A stretch of 55,223 nt of DNA from Bacteroidales bacterium (GTDB lineage: Bacteria > Bacteroidota > Bacteroidia > Bacteroidales > UBA932): positions 1-55,223 of the forward strand of contig JAFZBF010000051.1 in assembly GCA_017561885.1 (NCBI GenBank), in the 5' to 3' direction. The position numbers and the translations under genes were made by a program. Below, piece after piece: positions 35,953-44,619 of the stretch (within the stretch, counting starts at the first letter, position 1; each line of letters starts with the position of its first letter). Below the pieces are notes generated by a model. That model was not told where the DNA came from. It saw only the letters and a list, made by a program, of their open reading frames with translations, and ran no database searches.

Positions 35953-35986
35953 TTTGCCCAAATGTACGAATTATTTATTAAATTTG
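35953..35986 (+). promoter_or_regulatory. Promoter for the ATP-grasp protein gene
   Basis: TTTG (35953-35956), a 22-base spacer and TAAATTTG (35979-35986) fit the Bacteroidota consensus with a slightly long spacer. It overlaps the divergent PNP promoter. Confidence 0.6.
35959..35966 (-). promoter_or_regulatory. -7 promoter box for the PNP-mtnA-MBL-kdsC-maf operon
   Basis: On the minus strand TACATTTG matches TAnnTTTG, 18 bases before the ATG at 35940. It lies inside the spacer of the divergent promoter, so the two are probably mutually exclusive. Confidence 0.6.
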
Positions 35987-36005
35987 AGAGATACAGAACC
36001 CTGCT

Positions 36006-36668
36006 ATGGCCGAAACAAAGACAGACCCTCATTACCCTCCGGTAGACAAAAGAATGATCAGCGATGTAGTGCAGATCGCCAACCGCGGATTCCTTTCCCA
36101 GTCAGCCTCGAAAGTCCTGTTGGACGCAGCCGGCATCAACCGTGCCCGTCAGTACAGAGCCGTCAGCGAGCAGGAAGCCAAACTGGCCTTCATATCCATA
36201 GGCGGTCCGGTGGCCATGAAAGGCTTGATTGAAGGAGGCAAGCTGGCCTCTGGCGCCATCGCCCTGAACGTAAACGACATCGGCACCGGCAAGATTGAGT
36301 TCGACCGCATAATGAACATCGACGGCGTCAGCGTTGTCACCATCGAGCCCATGCTCGAGGGCGAAGAAGTGTTCATCTACGCCGCCCGCAGGCACTACGG
36401 TCTCTACGACATTTCCTGCGGAATATGCGGCAGCAAGCCGGTCATCGTGAAGCGCGAAGGCCCCATAACTCCTCAGCTCGCATCCGAGATGGTGGAGGGA
36501 CTGGACACCAGCGTAAACAAATTCATATTTGCAGAAAACATAAGGAGAGTAAGCGCATTGTGCGACGCTGCGCCAAGCATCCTGTCCGTTGAGATCAACC
36601 CTCTGATCGGCAACGAGAGGACAATGAATGCACTCAATGCACGCATCTCCATCGACAACGACGACTGA
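36006..36668 (+). CDS. Degenerate ATP-grasp (acyl-CoA synthetase beta-like) protein
   Basis: The 220-residue product resembles the ATP-grasp_5 subunit of ADP-forming acyl-CoA synthetases in length and layout. It shows LLDAAGINRARQY, then IGGPVAMKGLIEGG with a lysine at the ATP site, ALNVNDI, the late block SVEINPLIG and an ALNARISID ending. The usual HKSD-like strand after the lysine and the conserved glycine loop are changed (KLASGAIALN; CGICGSK). No alpha (CoA-binding) subunit is nearby. It may be a beta subunit working with a distant partner, or a non-catalytic relative. A small membrane-protein gene follows by 2 bases. The family call is by remote pattern and needs a profile search. Confidence 0.6.
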   Translation: MAETKTDPHYPPVDKRMISDVVQIANRGFLSQSASKVLLDAAGINRARQYRAVSEQEAKLAFISIGGPVAMKGLIEGGKLASGAIALNVNDIGTGKIEFDRIMNIDGVSVVTIEPMLEGEEVFIYAARRHYGLYDISCGICGSKPVIVKREGPITPQLASEMVEGLDTSVNKFIFAENIRRVSALCDAAPSILSVEINPLIGNERTMNALNARISIDNDD

Positions 36669-36670
36669 CG

Positions 36671-36838
36671 ATGTTCAAGAAACTCAAAGACTGGTATGAC
36701 AGACAGAGCGACACGACGAAAGGCATGCTCATCGTCGGGCTCGTCCTGATTGTTCTGATAGCAATACGCTGGAAAGCGATAGTGGCCGGAGTGATTAAGG
36801 GCTACAACTACTACACCCACGGCACGCTGCCTCAATGA
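36671..36838 (+). CDS. 55-residue single-span membrane protein
   Basis: The ATG at 36671 lies 2 bases after the ATP-grasp gene stop and opens a 55-residue reading frame. It starts with a basic amphipathic stretch (MFKKLKDWYDRQSDTTKG), then one hydrophobic helix (about 19-33) and a short aromatic tail (GYNYYTHGTLPQ). The tight coupling supports it being real. I do not know the family. Its stop codon directly abuts the stop of the convergent homocysteine methyltransferase gene. Confidence 0.6.
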   Translation: MFKKLKDWYDRQSDTTKGMLIVGLVLIVLIAIRWKAIVAGVIKGYNYYTHGTLPQ

Positions 36839-37780
36839 TCATATCCCGGGCAGGGGACGCGGAGCGGCGCCTTCAGCCACAGCGGCAAGCAGCCTGATAT
36901 GCTCCGGCGTTGTCCCGCAACAGCCTCCTGCGATATTCACCAGCCCTGCATCGATGATTGCCTTCATATGGACAGCAAACATTTCCGGAGTTTCGTCATA
37001 ACCTCCTGACGGGTTGGGAAGCCCGGCATTGGGATGGACGCTCACCCTGGTCGATGACACCTCAGCCAGCCTCTTCACGAAAGGGAGCAGCAACTCGGCA
37101 CCCATCGAGCAGTTCAATCCGACCGACAGCAAGTCTTCGTCCTTTATCTGAGCATAAAGTTCTTCAATGCTCTCTCCTGAAAGCAGCCTTCCGAAAGAAT
37201 CGGTGAGTGACACTGACACCATCACCGGGATGCCGGATCCCTTCTCTGCGGACACTCTCTTTATGGCATCGAGAGCAGTCCTTATGTTCAAGGAATCCAC
37301 CATGGTTTCCAGCATAAGCACGTCTGCCCCTCCGTCCACGAGACCTCGGGCCTGGTCGTAATAGGCATTCTCGAAATCCTCCGGAGTCACAGGGTCGTCC
37401 ATCAGCGGAGCGAGAGTAGCGCTCTTGGATGTCGGTCCTATGGAGCCGACTACGAAACGTGGCCATTCAGGGTTGGCTTCGGTGAACTTGTCAGCCGCCT
37501 TGCGGGCTATACTTGCGGCGGCACGTGCAATCTCATACGCATCGGCGGCCCTTCCGTAGCCCTCCAGACTGATGGCGTTAGCGCTGAAAGAATCGGTCTC
37601 TATGAAATCCGAACCGGCTGCGAGATAACGCTCGTGAATCTCACGTACGGTTTCAGGATGGTCAAGGCAGGCAAGGTCGGGGCAACCTTCGATGCCGGCA
37701 AGCTGCAGCTGGGTTCCAAGGCCTCCGTCCAGCAGCATTATTCTCTTTTCGAGGATTGATTTGATGGTATCGGAATTCAT
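36839..37780 (-). CDS. Homocysteine S-methyltransferase domain protein
   Basis: The 313-residue product matches the Hcy-binding (pfam S-methyl_trans) barrel. Zinc-site cysteines are visible in GLNCSMG near 227 and GGCCGTTPEHI near 290. It transfers a methyl group to homocysteine to make methionine; the methyl donor may be S-methylmethionine, or the protein may act as the first module of a split MetH. No cobalamin or folate domain is attached, and none is nearby. I used the ATG at 37780, since the upstream TTG lies in the promoter. A -7 box is at 37799-37806. Confidence 0.85.
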   Translation of the reverse strand: MNSDTIKSILEKRIMLLDGGLGTQLQLAGIEGCPDLACLDHPETVREIHERYLAAGSDFIETDSFSANAISLEGYGRAADAYEIARAAASIARKAADKFTEANPEWPRFVVGSIGPTSKSATLAPLMDDPVTPEDFENAYYDQARGLVDGGADVLMLETMVDSLNIRTALDAIKRVSAEKGSGIPVMVSVSLTDSFGRLLSGESIEELYAQIKDEDLLSVGLNCSMGAELLLPFVKRLAEVSSTRVSVHPNAGLPNPSGGYDETPEMFAVHMKAIIDAGLVNIAGGCCGTTPEHIRLLAAVAEGAAPRPLPGI

Positions 37781-37798
37781 TTTATCAGTTTGAGACCG

Positions 37799-37806
37799 CA
37801 AAGTTA
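37799..37806 (-). promoter_or_regulatory. -7 promoter box for the homocysteine methyltransferase gene
   Basis: On the minus strand TAACTTTG matches TAnnTTTG, 18 bases before the ATG at 37780. Confidence 0.55.
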
Positions 37807-37828
37807 TTAATTATTGACACAAAAAGAC

Positions 37829-37836
37829 TACTTTTG
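37829..37836 (+). promoter_or_regulatory. -7 promoter box for asnA
   Basis: TACTTTTG matches TAnnTTTG, 21 bases before the ATG at 37858. It faces away from the divergent methyltransferase promoter. Confidence 0.6.
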
Positions 37837-37857
37837 GGAGTCAAAAGGAAATCAGCC

Positions 37858-38898
37858 ATGAGCAAACTCACTATTCCTAAAAACTACAAGACCCTTATGA
37901 GCCCCAACCAGACCGAGCAGGGCATCAAGTTCATCAAGGATTTCTTCCAGCAGTCGCTGTCTTCAGCATTGAGACTCCGCCGCGTTACCGCACCTCTTTT
38001 CGTACTCAGCGGCACTGGAATCAACGATGACCTGTCCGGCACTGAAAGGCCCGTCCGTTTCGCAATAAGGGATATGGGCGACGCCCAGGCAGAGATTGTC
38101 CATTCGCTTGCAAAATGGAAAAGGATGACCCTGGCCGACTATGCTATCGAGCCCGGATTCGGCATCTATACCGATATGAACGCCATCCGCGCCGACGAGG
38201 AACTCGACAACCTGCATTCGATGTATGTAGACCAGTGGGACTGGGAAGCTGTGATCAGGGCCGAAGACCGTTCTGTCGATTTCCTCAAACAAGTAGTGAC
38301 ACGAATCTACAATGCCCTTCTGCAAACTGAATATATGGTCTGCGAGAGGTTCCCGGGCATCGAGCCCATACTTCCGAGGGAGATTACCTTCATCCATGCC
38401 GAACAGCTCAGGCAAATGTATCCTGACAGAAGTCCCAAGGACCGCGAGAATCTGATAACGAAGAAATACGGAGCCGTGTTCATCATAGGCATCGGAGGCG
38501 CGCTTTCAGACGGGAAGCCTCACGACCTCAGGGCACCGGACTACGACGACTGGTCGACCGTGGATCCTGCGACCGGACTGGCCGGCCTCAACGGAGACAT
38601 CATGCTCTGGTATCCTGTACTCGACACTGCAGTCGAACTTTCTTCTATGGGCATCAGGGTCGACCGCGGCGCAATGCTGGAACAGCTGGAGCTGTCAGGA
38701 CAGCAGCATCGCAAAAACCTCTATTTCCACCGCCGTCTGCTTGGCGGAGAGCTGCCTCTCAGCATTGGCGGAGGTATCGGCCAATCCCGCCTCTGCATGT
38801 TCATGCTCCGCAAGGGACATATCGGGGAAATCCAGGCCAGCATCTGGCCGGATGAGATGAGGAAGGAATGCAGCCGCCACGGAATGCAACTTATCTGA
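37858..38898 (+). CDS. asnA: Aspartate-ammonia ligase (asparagine synthetase A)
   Basis: The 346-residue product makes asparagine from aspartate, ammonia and ATP. Length and content match AsnA, a class II aminoacyl-tRNA synthetase-like fold: the N-terminal KNYKTLMSPNQTEQGIKFIKDFF and the C-terminal LPLSIGGGIGQSRLCMFML. The ATG at 37858 (MSKLTIPKNYK) is preferred to an upstream TTG that falls inside the promoter. The gene stands alone, with its own promoter and a shared terminator with pckA. Confidence 0.95.
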   Translation: MSKLTIPKNYKTLMSPNQTEQGIKFIKDFFQQSLSSALRLRRVTAPLFVLSGTGINDDLSGTERPVRFAIRDMGDAQAEIVHSLAKWKRMTLADYAIEPGFGIYTDMNAIRADEELDNLHSMYVDQWDWEAVIRAEDRSVDFLKQVVTRIYNALLQTEYMVCERFPGIEPILPREITFIHAEQLRQMYPDRSPKDRENLITKKYGAVFIIGIGGALSDGKPHDLRAPDYDDWSTVDPATGLAGLNGDIMLWYPVLDTAVELSSMGIRVDRGAMLEQLELSGQQHRKNLYFHRRLLGGELPLSIGGGIGQSRLCMFMLRKGHIGEIQASIWPDEMRKECSRHGMQLI

Positions 38899-38953
38899 GC
38901 GTTCCGCGATATCAGAGTTGCGGTGTCAAGTCTCATACCGTGGAAGCGCCCGC

Positions 38954-38986
38954 AAAAAAAGCCGTCCTTCAGGGCGGCTTTTTTTG
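38954..38986. terminator. Bidirectional terminator between asnA and pckA
   Basis: A GC stem (38961-38967 with 38972-38978, one G-T pair) is extended by A-run and T-run on either side (loop TTCA). It is a classic two-way terminator for the convergent genes. Confidence 0.92.
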
Positions 38987-39004
38987 CGACGCGAATCGTA
39001 ACGA

Positions 39005-40618
39005 TTAGAGCTGGGGACCAGCTGCCACGAGAGCCTTGCCGGCTTCGTTGCCTTCGTACTTCTTGAAGTTCTTGATGAAACGGCCGGCGAGGTCGCGGGC
39101 TTTCTCATCCCACTCTGCGCGGTTCTGATAGGTGTCGCGAGGATCGAGGATGCCCCATGCAACGCCGTCGAGCTGAGTCGGCACTTCGAGGTTGAAGTAA
39201 GGGATCTTCTTGGTTGGAGCGTTCAGGATGGCACCGCCCAGGATAGCGTCGATGATACCGCGGGTGTCGCGGATAGAGATACGCTTGCCTGTACCGTTCC
39301 AGCCTGTGTTAACCAAGTATGCCTTGGCACCGCTCTGTTCCATCCTCTTTACGAGCTCCTCGCCGTATTTGGTAGGATGCAGCTCCAGGAATGCCTGGCC
39401 GAAGCAAGCAGAGAAGGTCGGAGTAGGCTCGGTGATGCCACGTTCAGTACCTGCGAGCTTGGCGGTGAAACCGCTCAGGAAGTAGTACTTGGTCTGCTCG
39501 GGAGTCAGGATTGAAACCGGAGGAAGAACACCGAATGCATCGGCTGACAGGAAGATGACGCTCTTGGCTGCAGGACCTGATGAAATCGGACGGACGTTCT
39601 TGACGATATTCTTGATGTGCTCGATAGGATAGCTTACGCGGGTATTCTCGGTAACGCTCTTGTCCTTGAAATCAATCTTGCCTTCAGCATCGACTGTAAC
39701 GTTCTCGAGGAGGGCGTCGCGTTTGATGGCATTGTAGATATCGGGCTCAGATTCCTTGTCGAGGTTGATGACCTTGGCGTAGCAGCCGCCTTCGAAGTTG
39801 AAGACGCCGTTGTCGTCCCAGCCGTGTTCGTCGTCACCGATGAGGAGACGTTTCGGGTCGGTCGAGAGGGTGGTCTTGCCGGTGCCTGACAGACCGAAGA
39901 AGATGGCGGTGTTCTCGCCCTTCATGTCGGTGTTGGCAGAGCAGTGCATTGCTGCGATGCCCTTCAGAGGGAGATAGTAGTTCATCATTGAGAACATACC
40001 CTTCTTCATCTCGCCGCCGTACCAGGTGTTGAGGATGACCTGCTCGCGTGATGATACGTTGAATGCAACGCAGGTAGATGAGTTCAGACCGAGTTCCTTG
40101 AAGTTGGGAACTTCTGCCTTGGAAGCAGTGTATACTACGAAATCCGGCTCGAAAGCAGCTTCTTCTTCAGCAGTGGGTTTGATGAACATGTTGCGTACGA
40201 AGTGTGCCTGCCATGCTACTTCCATGAAGAAACGGACTGCCATGCGGGTGTCTTTGTTGGCGCCGCAGAATGCATCCACAACATAAAGATCTTTGCCTGA
40301 AAGCTGTTTGAGAGCCAGATCCTTAACTTTGCCCCAAACCTCTTCGCTCATAGGGTGGTTGTCGTTCTTGTATTCATCAGAAGTCCACCATACGGTATTC
40401 TTTGCCTCAGGGGTCATGACGATATATTTGTCTTTAGGAGAACGTCCTGTGTAGACACCGGTCATAACGTTGACAGCTCCGAGCTCGGTGAGGACACCTT
40501 TGTCATAGCCAGTCAGAGACGGGTCCATCTCATCTTTGAAAAGTTCCTCGTATGAGGGATTGTAAGTTACTTTACCGGCGTTCTTGATACCGTACTTTGC
40601 GAAATCGATCTTTGCCAT
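39005..40618 (-). CDS. pckA: ATP-dependent phosphoenolpyruvate carboxykinase
   Basis: The 537-residue product interconverts oxaloacetate plus ATP with PEP plus CO2. In Bacteroidota it mainly runs toward oxaloacetate during fermentation to succinate. The P-loop is [12 protein letters not shown] near 245, and the kinase-2/metal segment [22 protein letters not shown] follows near 270. Oxaloacetate site arginines are in TGRSPKDKY. Full length for the ATP-type family. The leader is about 65 bases long and AT-rich. It converges on asnA. Confidence 0.97.
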   Translation of the reverse strand: MAKIDFAKYGIKNAGKVTYNPSYEELFKDEMDPSLTGYDKGVLTELGAVNVMTGVYTGRSPKDKYIVMTPEAKNTVWWTSDEYKNDNHPMSEEVWGKVKDLALKQLSGKDLYVVDAFCGANKDTRMAVRFFMEVAWQAHFVRNMFIKPTAEEEAAFEPDFVVYTASKAEVPNFKELGLNSSTCVAFNVSSREQVILNTWYGGEMKKGMFSMMNYYLPLKGIAAMHCSANTDMKGENTAIFFGLSGTGKTTLSTDPKRLLIGDDEHGWDDNGVFNFEGGCYAKVINLDKESEPDIYNAIKRDALLENVTVDAEGKIDFKDKSVTENTRVSYPIEHIKNIVKNVRPISSGPAAKSVIFLSADAFGVLPPVSILTPEQTKYYFLSGFTAKLAGTERGITEPTPTFSACFGQAFLELHPTKYGEELVKRMEQSGAKAYLVNTGWNGTGKRISIRDTRGIIDAILGGAILNAPTKKIPYFNLEVPTQLDGVAWGILDPRDTYQNRAEWDEKARDLAGRFIKNFKKYEGNEAGKALVAAGPQL

Positions 40619-40686
40619 AATGATTAGTAGATTGTTTATAGATTTTTATATGTTGATTTTTAGAAAAAAGCCTTTTAACTCTGCTG

Positions 40687-40694
40687 CAAAAGTA
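40687..40694 (-). promoter_or_regulatory. -7 promoter box for pckA
   Basis: On the minus strand TACTTTTG matches TAnnTTTG, about 68 bases before the ATG at 40618, giving an unusually long leader for this window. No standard -33 TTTG is seen. Confidence 0.6.
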
Positions 40695-40765
40695 ATATTT
40701 AATTTTCTATTTGCAGCGCCCAAATAAGCAAAAATCAAGCCTCTTTTTCTTAACTTTACAAGGCT

Positions 40766-42415
40766 ATGGAAGCGACTCTGAAACGATACTGGGGATACGA
40801 TTCTTTCCGGCCGATGCAGAAAGATATAATCTCGTCTGCGCTGGAGGGACGGGACACCCTTGCCATCCTTCCCACAGGCGGAGGAAAGTCGATATGCTTC
40901 CAAGTCCCGACGATGATGTCAGATGGGATATGCATAGTCGTCAGCCCGCTCATCTCCCTTATGAAGGACCAGGTCGAGAATCTCTGCGCCCGAGGCATCA
41001 AGGCTTTGGCGGTATATTCCGGCATGAGTTTCCGCGACATCGACATTGCCCTCGACAATGCTGTCTATGGCGGTTACAAGTTCTTGTACGTGTCTCCTGA
41101 AAGGCTTCAGACCGAAATCTTCAGGGTCAGGGTTGCCAGGATGAAGGTGTGCTTCCTGGCCATCGACGAAGCCCATTGCATCTCCCAGTGGGGCTATGAC
41201 TTCAGGCCGGATTATCTCAAAATAAAGGATCTGCGTGCCATTCTGCCCGGCGTTCCAGTCATTGCGCTGACGGCTACTGCGACAAAGTTCGTTGCTGAAG
41301 ACATAATGAAACAGCTGGGCTTCGCCGAAAGCAATATGATAGTCTCCGGCTTCGAAAGGCCCAACCTCAAATATGTCATAAGGGAGTCCGAGAACAAGCT
41401 CGGACAGTTGCTGAAGCTGTGCAACGGAGTCGAAGGCAGCGGAATCGTGTATGTCGCAAAGCGCAGGAGCGCTGAGGATGTAGCGCAGTTTCTGCAGAGC
41501 CAGGGCGTCGATGCCGCAGCTTATCACGCAGGCATGAACGGCAAGGTCAGGGCGGATATCCAGCAAGAGTGGAAAACCGGAACCAAGAGAGTCATAGTGG
41601 CCACGAACGCCTTCGGAATGGGCATAGATAAAGGGGATGTGCGCTTCGTCTGCCATTACGAGATCCCGGCGTCGCCTGAAGCATATTTCCAGGAAGCCGG
41701 CAGGGCGGGACGCGACGGTAAGCTGGCCTACGCTCTGCTGCTCTGGAACGAGAACGATATAAGCCGTCTCAGGAAAACCGCCATGACTGCATATCCGCCT
41801 CTGGATTACATAAAAGATGTCTACCAGAAGGTCTTCACATACCTTGGCATTCCATATGAAGAGGGTGCGATGAGCAGCCGCAAGTTCGACCTCGAAGATT
41901 TCTGCCGAAAGTTCAAGCTGTTCAGTTCCAGCGCATACTATGCCATCAAGTATATCGAGATGTCCGGCTACTGGTCTCTGACCGAGGAGATCGACATCGC
42001 TTCCAGGATCAATATGCTGGTCGAGCGCGAGGCGCTCTATTCCCAGCAGTTCAGCCAGGACCTCGATACGCTGCTGAACGTCATCATGCGCATGTATCCC
42101 GGCCTTTTCGGGGGCTATATCACCATCGACGAGGAGAAGATCGCCGCCACAGGCCGCTATTCTGTCCTTGCGGTAGAGGCCAAACTGAAAATGCTCGATG
42201 CCAGGCGTATCCTTAAATATGTCCCCAAGGTGAAGTCGCCGATCCTGAACATCGTCAACGAGAGGCTCTACGACAAGAACCTGCATCTGCCCAAGGATGA
42301 ATACCAGTCGAGGGTGGAACGCAATATGGCGCGGGTCGAGGCAATGGAAGAATACGTCCGTACTGCTGCGGACGATCCCGAGAAGTTCCTCATCGATTAT
42401 TTTAAATTGACATAA
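40766..42415 (+). CDS. recQ: RecQ-family ATP-dependent DNA helicase, short form
   Basis: The 549-residue product is a superfamily 2 helicase that unwinds DNA 3' to 5' in recombination and repair. Motif I is ILPTGGGKSICFQ near 30, motif II DEAHCISQWGYDFRPDY near 135, and motif VI QEAGRAGRDGK near 320. The four-cysteine zinc site of E. coli RecQ is not seen after the helicase core, and there is no HRDC domain at the end. Residues about 350-549 look like a divergent winged-helix region. This is the short form often found as a second RecQ in Bacteroidota. It starts at the ATG at 40766. Confidence 0.92.
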   Translation: MEATLKRYWGYDSFRPMQKDIISSALEGRDTLAILPTGGGKSICFQVPTMMSDGICIVVSPLISLMKDQVENLCARGIKALAVYSGMSFRDIDIALDNAVYGGYKFLYVSPERLQTEIFRVRVARMKVCFLAIDEAHCISQWGYDFRPDYLKIKDLRAILPGVPVIALTATATKFVAEDIMKQLGFAESNMIVSGFERPNLKYVIRESENKLGQLLKLCNGVEGSGIVYVAKRRSAEDVAQFLQSQGVDAAAYHAGMNGKVRADIQQEWKTGTKRVIVATNAFGMGIDKGDVRFVCHYEIPASPEAYFQEAGRAGRDGKLAYALLLWNENDISRLRKTAMTAYPPLDYIKDVYQKVFTYLGIPYEEGAMSSRKFDLEDFCRKFKLFSSSAYYAIKYIEMSGYWSLTEEIDIASRINMLVEREALYSQQFSQDLDTLLNVIMRMYPGLFGGYITIDEEKIAATGRYSVLAVEAKLKMLDARRILKYVPKVKSPILNIVNERLYDKNLHLPKDEYQSRVERNMARVEAMEEYVRTAADDPEKFLIDYFKLT

Positions 42416-42432
42416 TCAATAACCTTAACACT

Positions 42433-44607
42433 ATGATGAAAAAATTGTTTTTGATCCTGTCCCTTGCAGCCCTGTCCATTATTTCATTTGCACAGGGACC
42501 GCGTCAGGCCGGACCTTCGGACTGGGGCAATTTCAAACGCTACGAACAGGCGAATGCCGAGTTGACACAAGCTCCGCTGGTGGTGCTGATGGGCGATTCC
42601 ATCACGGACTATTGGTACAATGACGATCCCGACTTCTTTACGAAGAACAATTTTGCCGGCCGCGGCATCGCCGGCCAGACTGCAAGCCAGATGCTGGTGC
42701 GCTTCAAGCAGGATGTCATCAACCTGCACCCGAAAGCTGTCGCCATCATGGCGGGCACCAACGACATCTGCCAGCATATGATGGGCCAGGCATACTATCC
42801 CGACCAGACCATCCTGGACAACATCAAGGCAATGTGCGAACTGGCCGAAGATGCAGGCATAAAGGTCCTCCTCTGCTCGATTACACCCTGCGCACACTAT
42901 ATGGCTATTCCCGAGCAGGACGCCGGCTCCCGCATCGTGGAGATGAACCGCAAGTTGAAGGACTACGCCGACAGCGAGAAGAATATCACGTACGTTGATT
43001 ACCACACGCCGCTCGCCGATGCTCAGCTCGGCCTTCCCGCACACGGAACCTACGACGGAATACACCCTGCAGTCAATCTCTACGACGACATGGAGCGTAT
43101 CCTTACCGCCTCCATCAAGAAAGTGCTTAAGGTGAAGACCGATTTCTATACTCTTCCGGCCGATGAGGCTCAAGCCCGTAAGCTGAAATCCGACGAACAG
43201 CGGCGCGCCAGCGGCCAGCCTATGACATTCGAGGATATGGTTGAGCGCGTGAAGGCTATGTTCCAGGGCGGGGGTATGAGAACCCCTGCGGCACCTGCAC
43301 CTGCGCCCGTGCAGGCCAATCCTCGCAGCCAGTTGTACGCCGGCGCCGCCAAGGTCGACATCACTCCTGATGTCAAGGATCTGCCCGCATCTTCACAGGG
43401 CATCCTGGACCATTGCTTCGTGCGTGTCATCGCGTTCGGCAACGGGACGACGAAGGCGGCGTTCGTAACTTTCGACGCCGGTAACGCCAACGCACAGGTG
43501 GCGCAATATGTCGATGAGCACGCTGCCGCAGAGCTCGGAATTCCGGAAGGAAACATCATATACAACGGAACTCATACCCATTCAGGCAGCGCGGTGCGCG
43601 GCGAAGAACTGACCAACCGGGTCTGGGGTGCCGTAAAACAGGCTGTCGCCAACATGGTGCCCGCCAAGGTGGGCTACGGCGAGGGCGTCTGCTACCTCAA
43701 CGTCAAACGTGACCTCTTCGATCCGGAGCGCGGAACCTGGTGGGAAGGACCTGACTATGACGGAAAGTCGGACAAGACCGTGGCCGTGATCTACTTCGAA
43801 GGTCTTGACGGCAAGCCGATAGCGACTTATTTCAACTACGCGATGCATGCGGTGATCACCGGCAACACTGACAAGGTGAGCGCAGACTTCCCGGGCGAGG
43901 CGGAAACATACATCGAGAGCCGCTACGGCCCCGATTTCGTGGCCAGTTTCGCTTCCGGTGCGGCGGGTGACCAGAATCCGATTTACTTCCAGCAGACATT
44001 CGACCTTCGCGACATCCGTATTGCGGACTATGCTGCCCGCGGTGAGGACATTTCGAACAGTATGCCTCCCGGAGGCCAGGGACTGGACCGCACAAAACCC
44101 GAAGTTCAGCGTCTGCTGGGCGAACAGGAGCGTATGATTCAAAGTTACGGACAGATCCTGGGCGAGGAGGTGAAATACGTCATTATGATGATGCGCCGCT
44201 TCGAGACCGATGTAACCCTTAAATGCGCCCGCAAGGTCGTCACAGTACCGGGCAGACGCCAGTTGAACGGCGGTAGCCGTGCCGGATATGCCGGCCAGTA
44301 TGAGGACGGTCCCGATGTCCAGATCGGCCTCAGCCTGATAATGCTCGATGACATTCCCGTGTGCGGCGTCGCATCCGAGGTATACAACCCTATCGCTGTG
44401 GAACTGAAGCAGAAATCTCCGTATGCCCGCACTATGATGACGACCGTGACTTATGGATTCGGCGCCCGCGGCGGCGGATATATGCCTGATGACGAATCCT
44501 ACGGTGCCGAGGTATTCGAGGTGCTGGGCTCCCGCTACAAGCAGGGGTATGCGCAGAGTGCCGTCGTGAACGGCCTTCTGGACATGATTCACGACGCCAC
44601 ACATTAA
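42433..44607 (+). CDS. SGNH hydrolase fused to a neutral ceramidase-like domain
   Basis: The 724-residue secreted protein has a Sec signal peptide (about residues 1-21, SFAQ), an SGNH esterase domain (about 30-240), a Pro/Ala-rich linker (about 280-300) and a neutral/alkaline ceramidase N-terminal-type domain (about 305-720). SGNH blocks GDSITDYW, GRGIAGQ, AGTND and DGIHP are intact. In the ceramidase-like part the zinc-type THTHSG motif and NYAMHAVITGNTDKVSADFPGEA are visible, but the site matching the ceramidase GDxSPN serine reads GDQNPI, with Asn in place of Ser. Amide hydrolysis may be lost or changed. It leads a run of four secreted hydrolase genes. Confidence 0.85.
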   Translation: MMKKLFLILSLAALSIISFAQGPRQAGPSDWGNFKRYEQANAELTQAPLVVLMGDSITDYWYNDDPDFFTKNNFAGRGIAGQTASQMLVRFKQDVINLHPKAVAIMAGTNDICQHMMGQAYYPDQTILDNIKAMCELAEDAGIKVLLCSITPCAHYMAIPEQDAGSRIVEMNRKLKDYADSEKNITYVDYHTPLADAQLGLPAHGTYDGIHPAVNLYDDMERILTASIKKVLKVKTDFYTLPADEAQARKLKSDEQRRASGQPMTFEDMVERVKAMFQGGGMRTPAAPAPAPVQANPRSQLYAGAAKVDITPDVKDLPASSQGILDHCFVRVIAFGNGTTKAAFVTFDAGNANAQVAQYVDEHAAAELGIPEGNIIYNGTHTHSGSAVRGEELTNRVWGAVKQAVANMVPAKVGYGEGVCYLNVKRDLFDPERGTWWEGPDYDGKSDKTVAVIYFEGLDGKPIATYFNYAMHAVITGNTDKVSADFPGEAETYIESRYGPDFVASFASGAAGDQNPIYFQQTFDLRDIRIADYAARGEDISNSMPPGGQGLDRTKPEVQRLLGEQERMIQSYGQILGEEVKYVIMMMRRFETDVTLKCARKVVTVPGRRQLNGGSRAGYAGQYEDGPDVQIGLSLIMLDDIPVCGVASEVYNPIAVELKQKSPYARTMMTTVTYGFGARGGGYMPDDESYGAEVFEVLGSRYKQGYAQSAVVNGLLDMIHDATH

Positions 44608-44619
44608 AGCGCTCAGGTT

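Noticed and set aside
40919..42286. 455-residue frame opposite recQ
   Set aside because: Antisense to intact helicase motifs; no motif or promoter of its own.
42433..44607. True neutral ceramidase
   Set aside because: The nucleophile serine position is Asn, and an SGNH domain precedes it; only ceramidase-like is justified.
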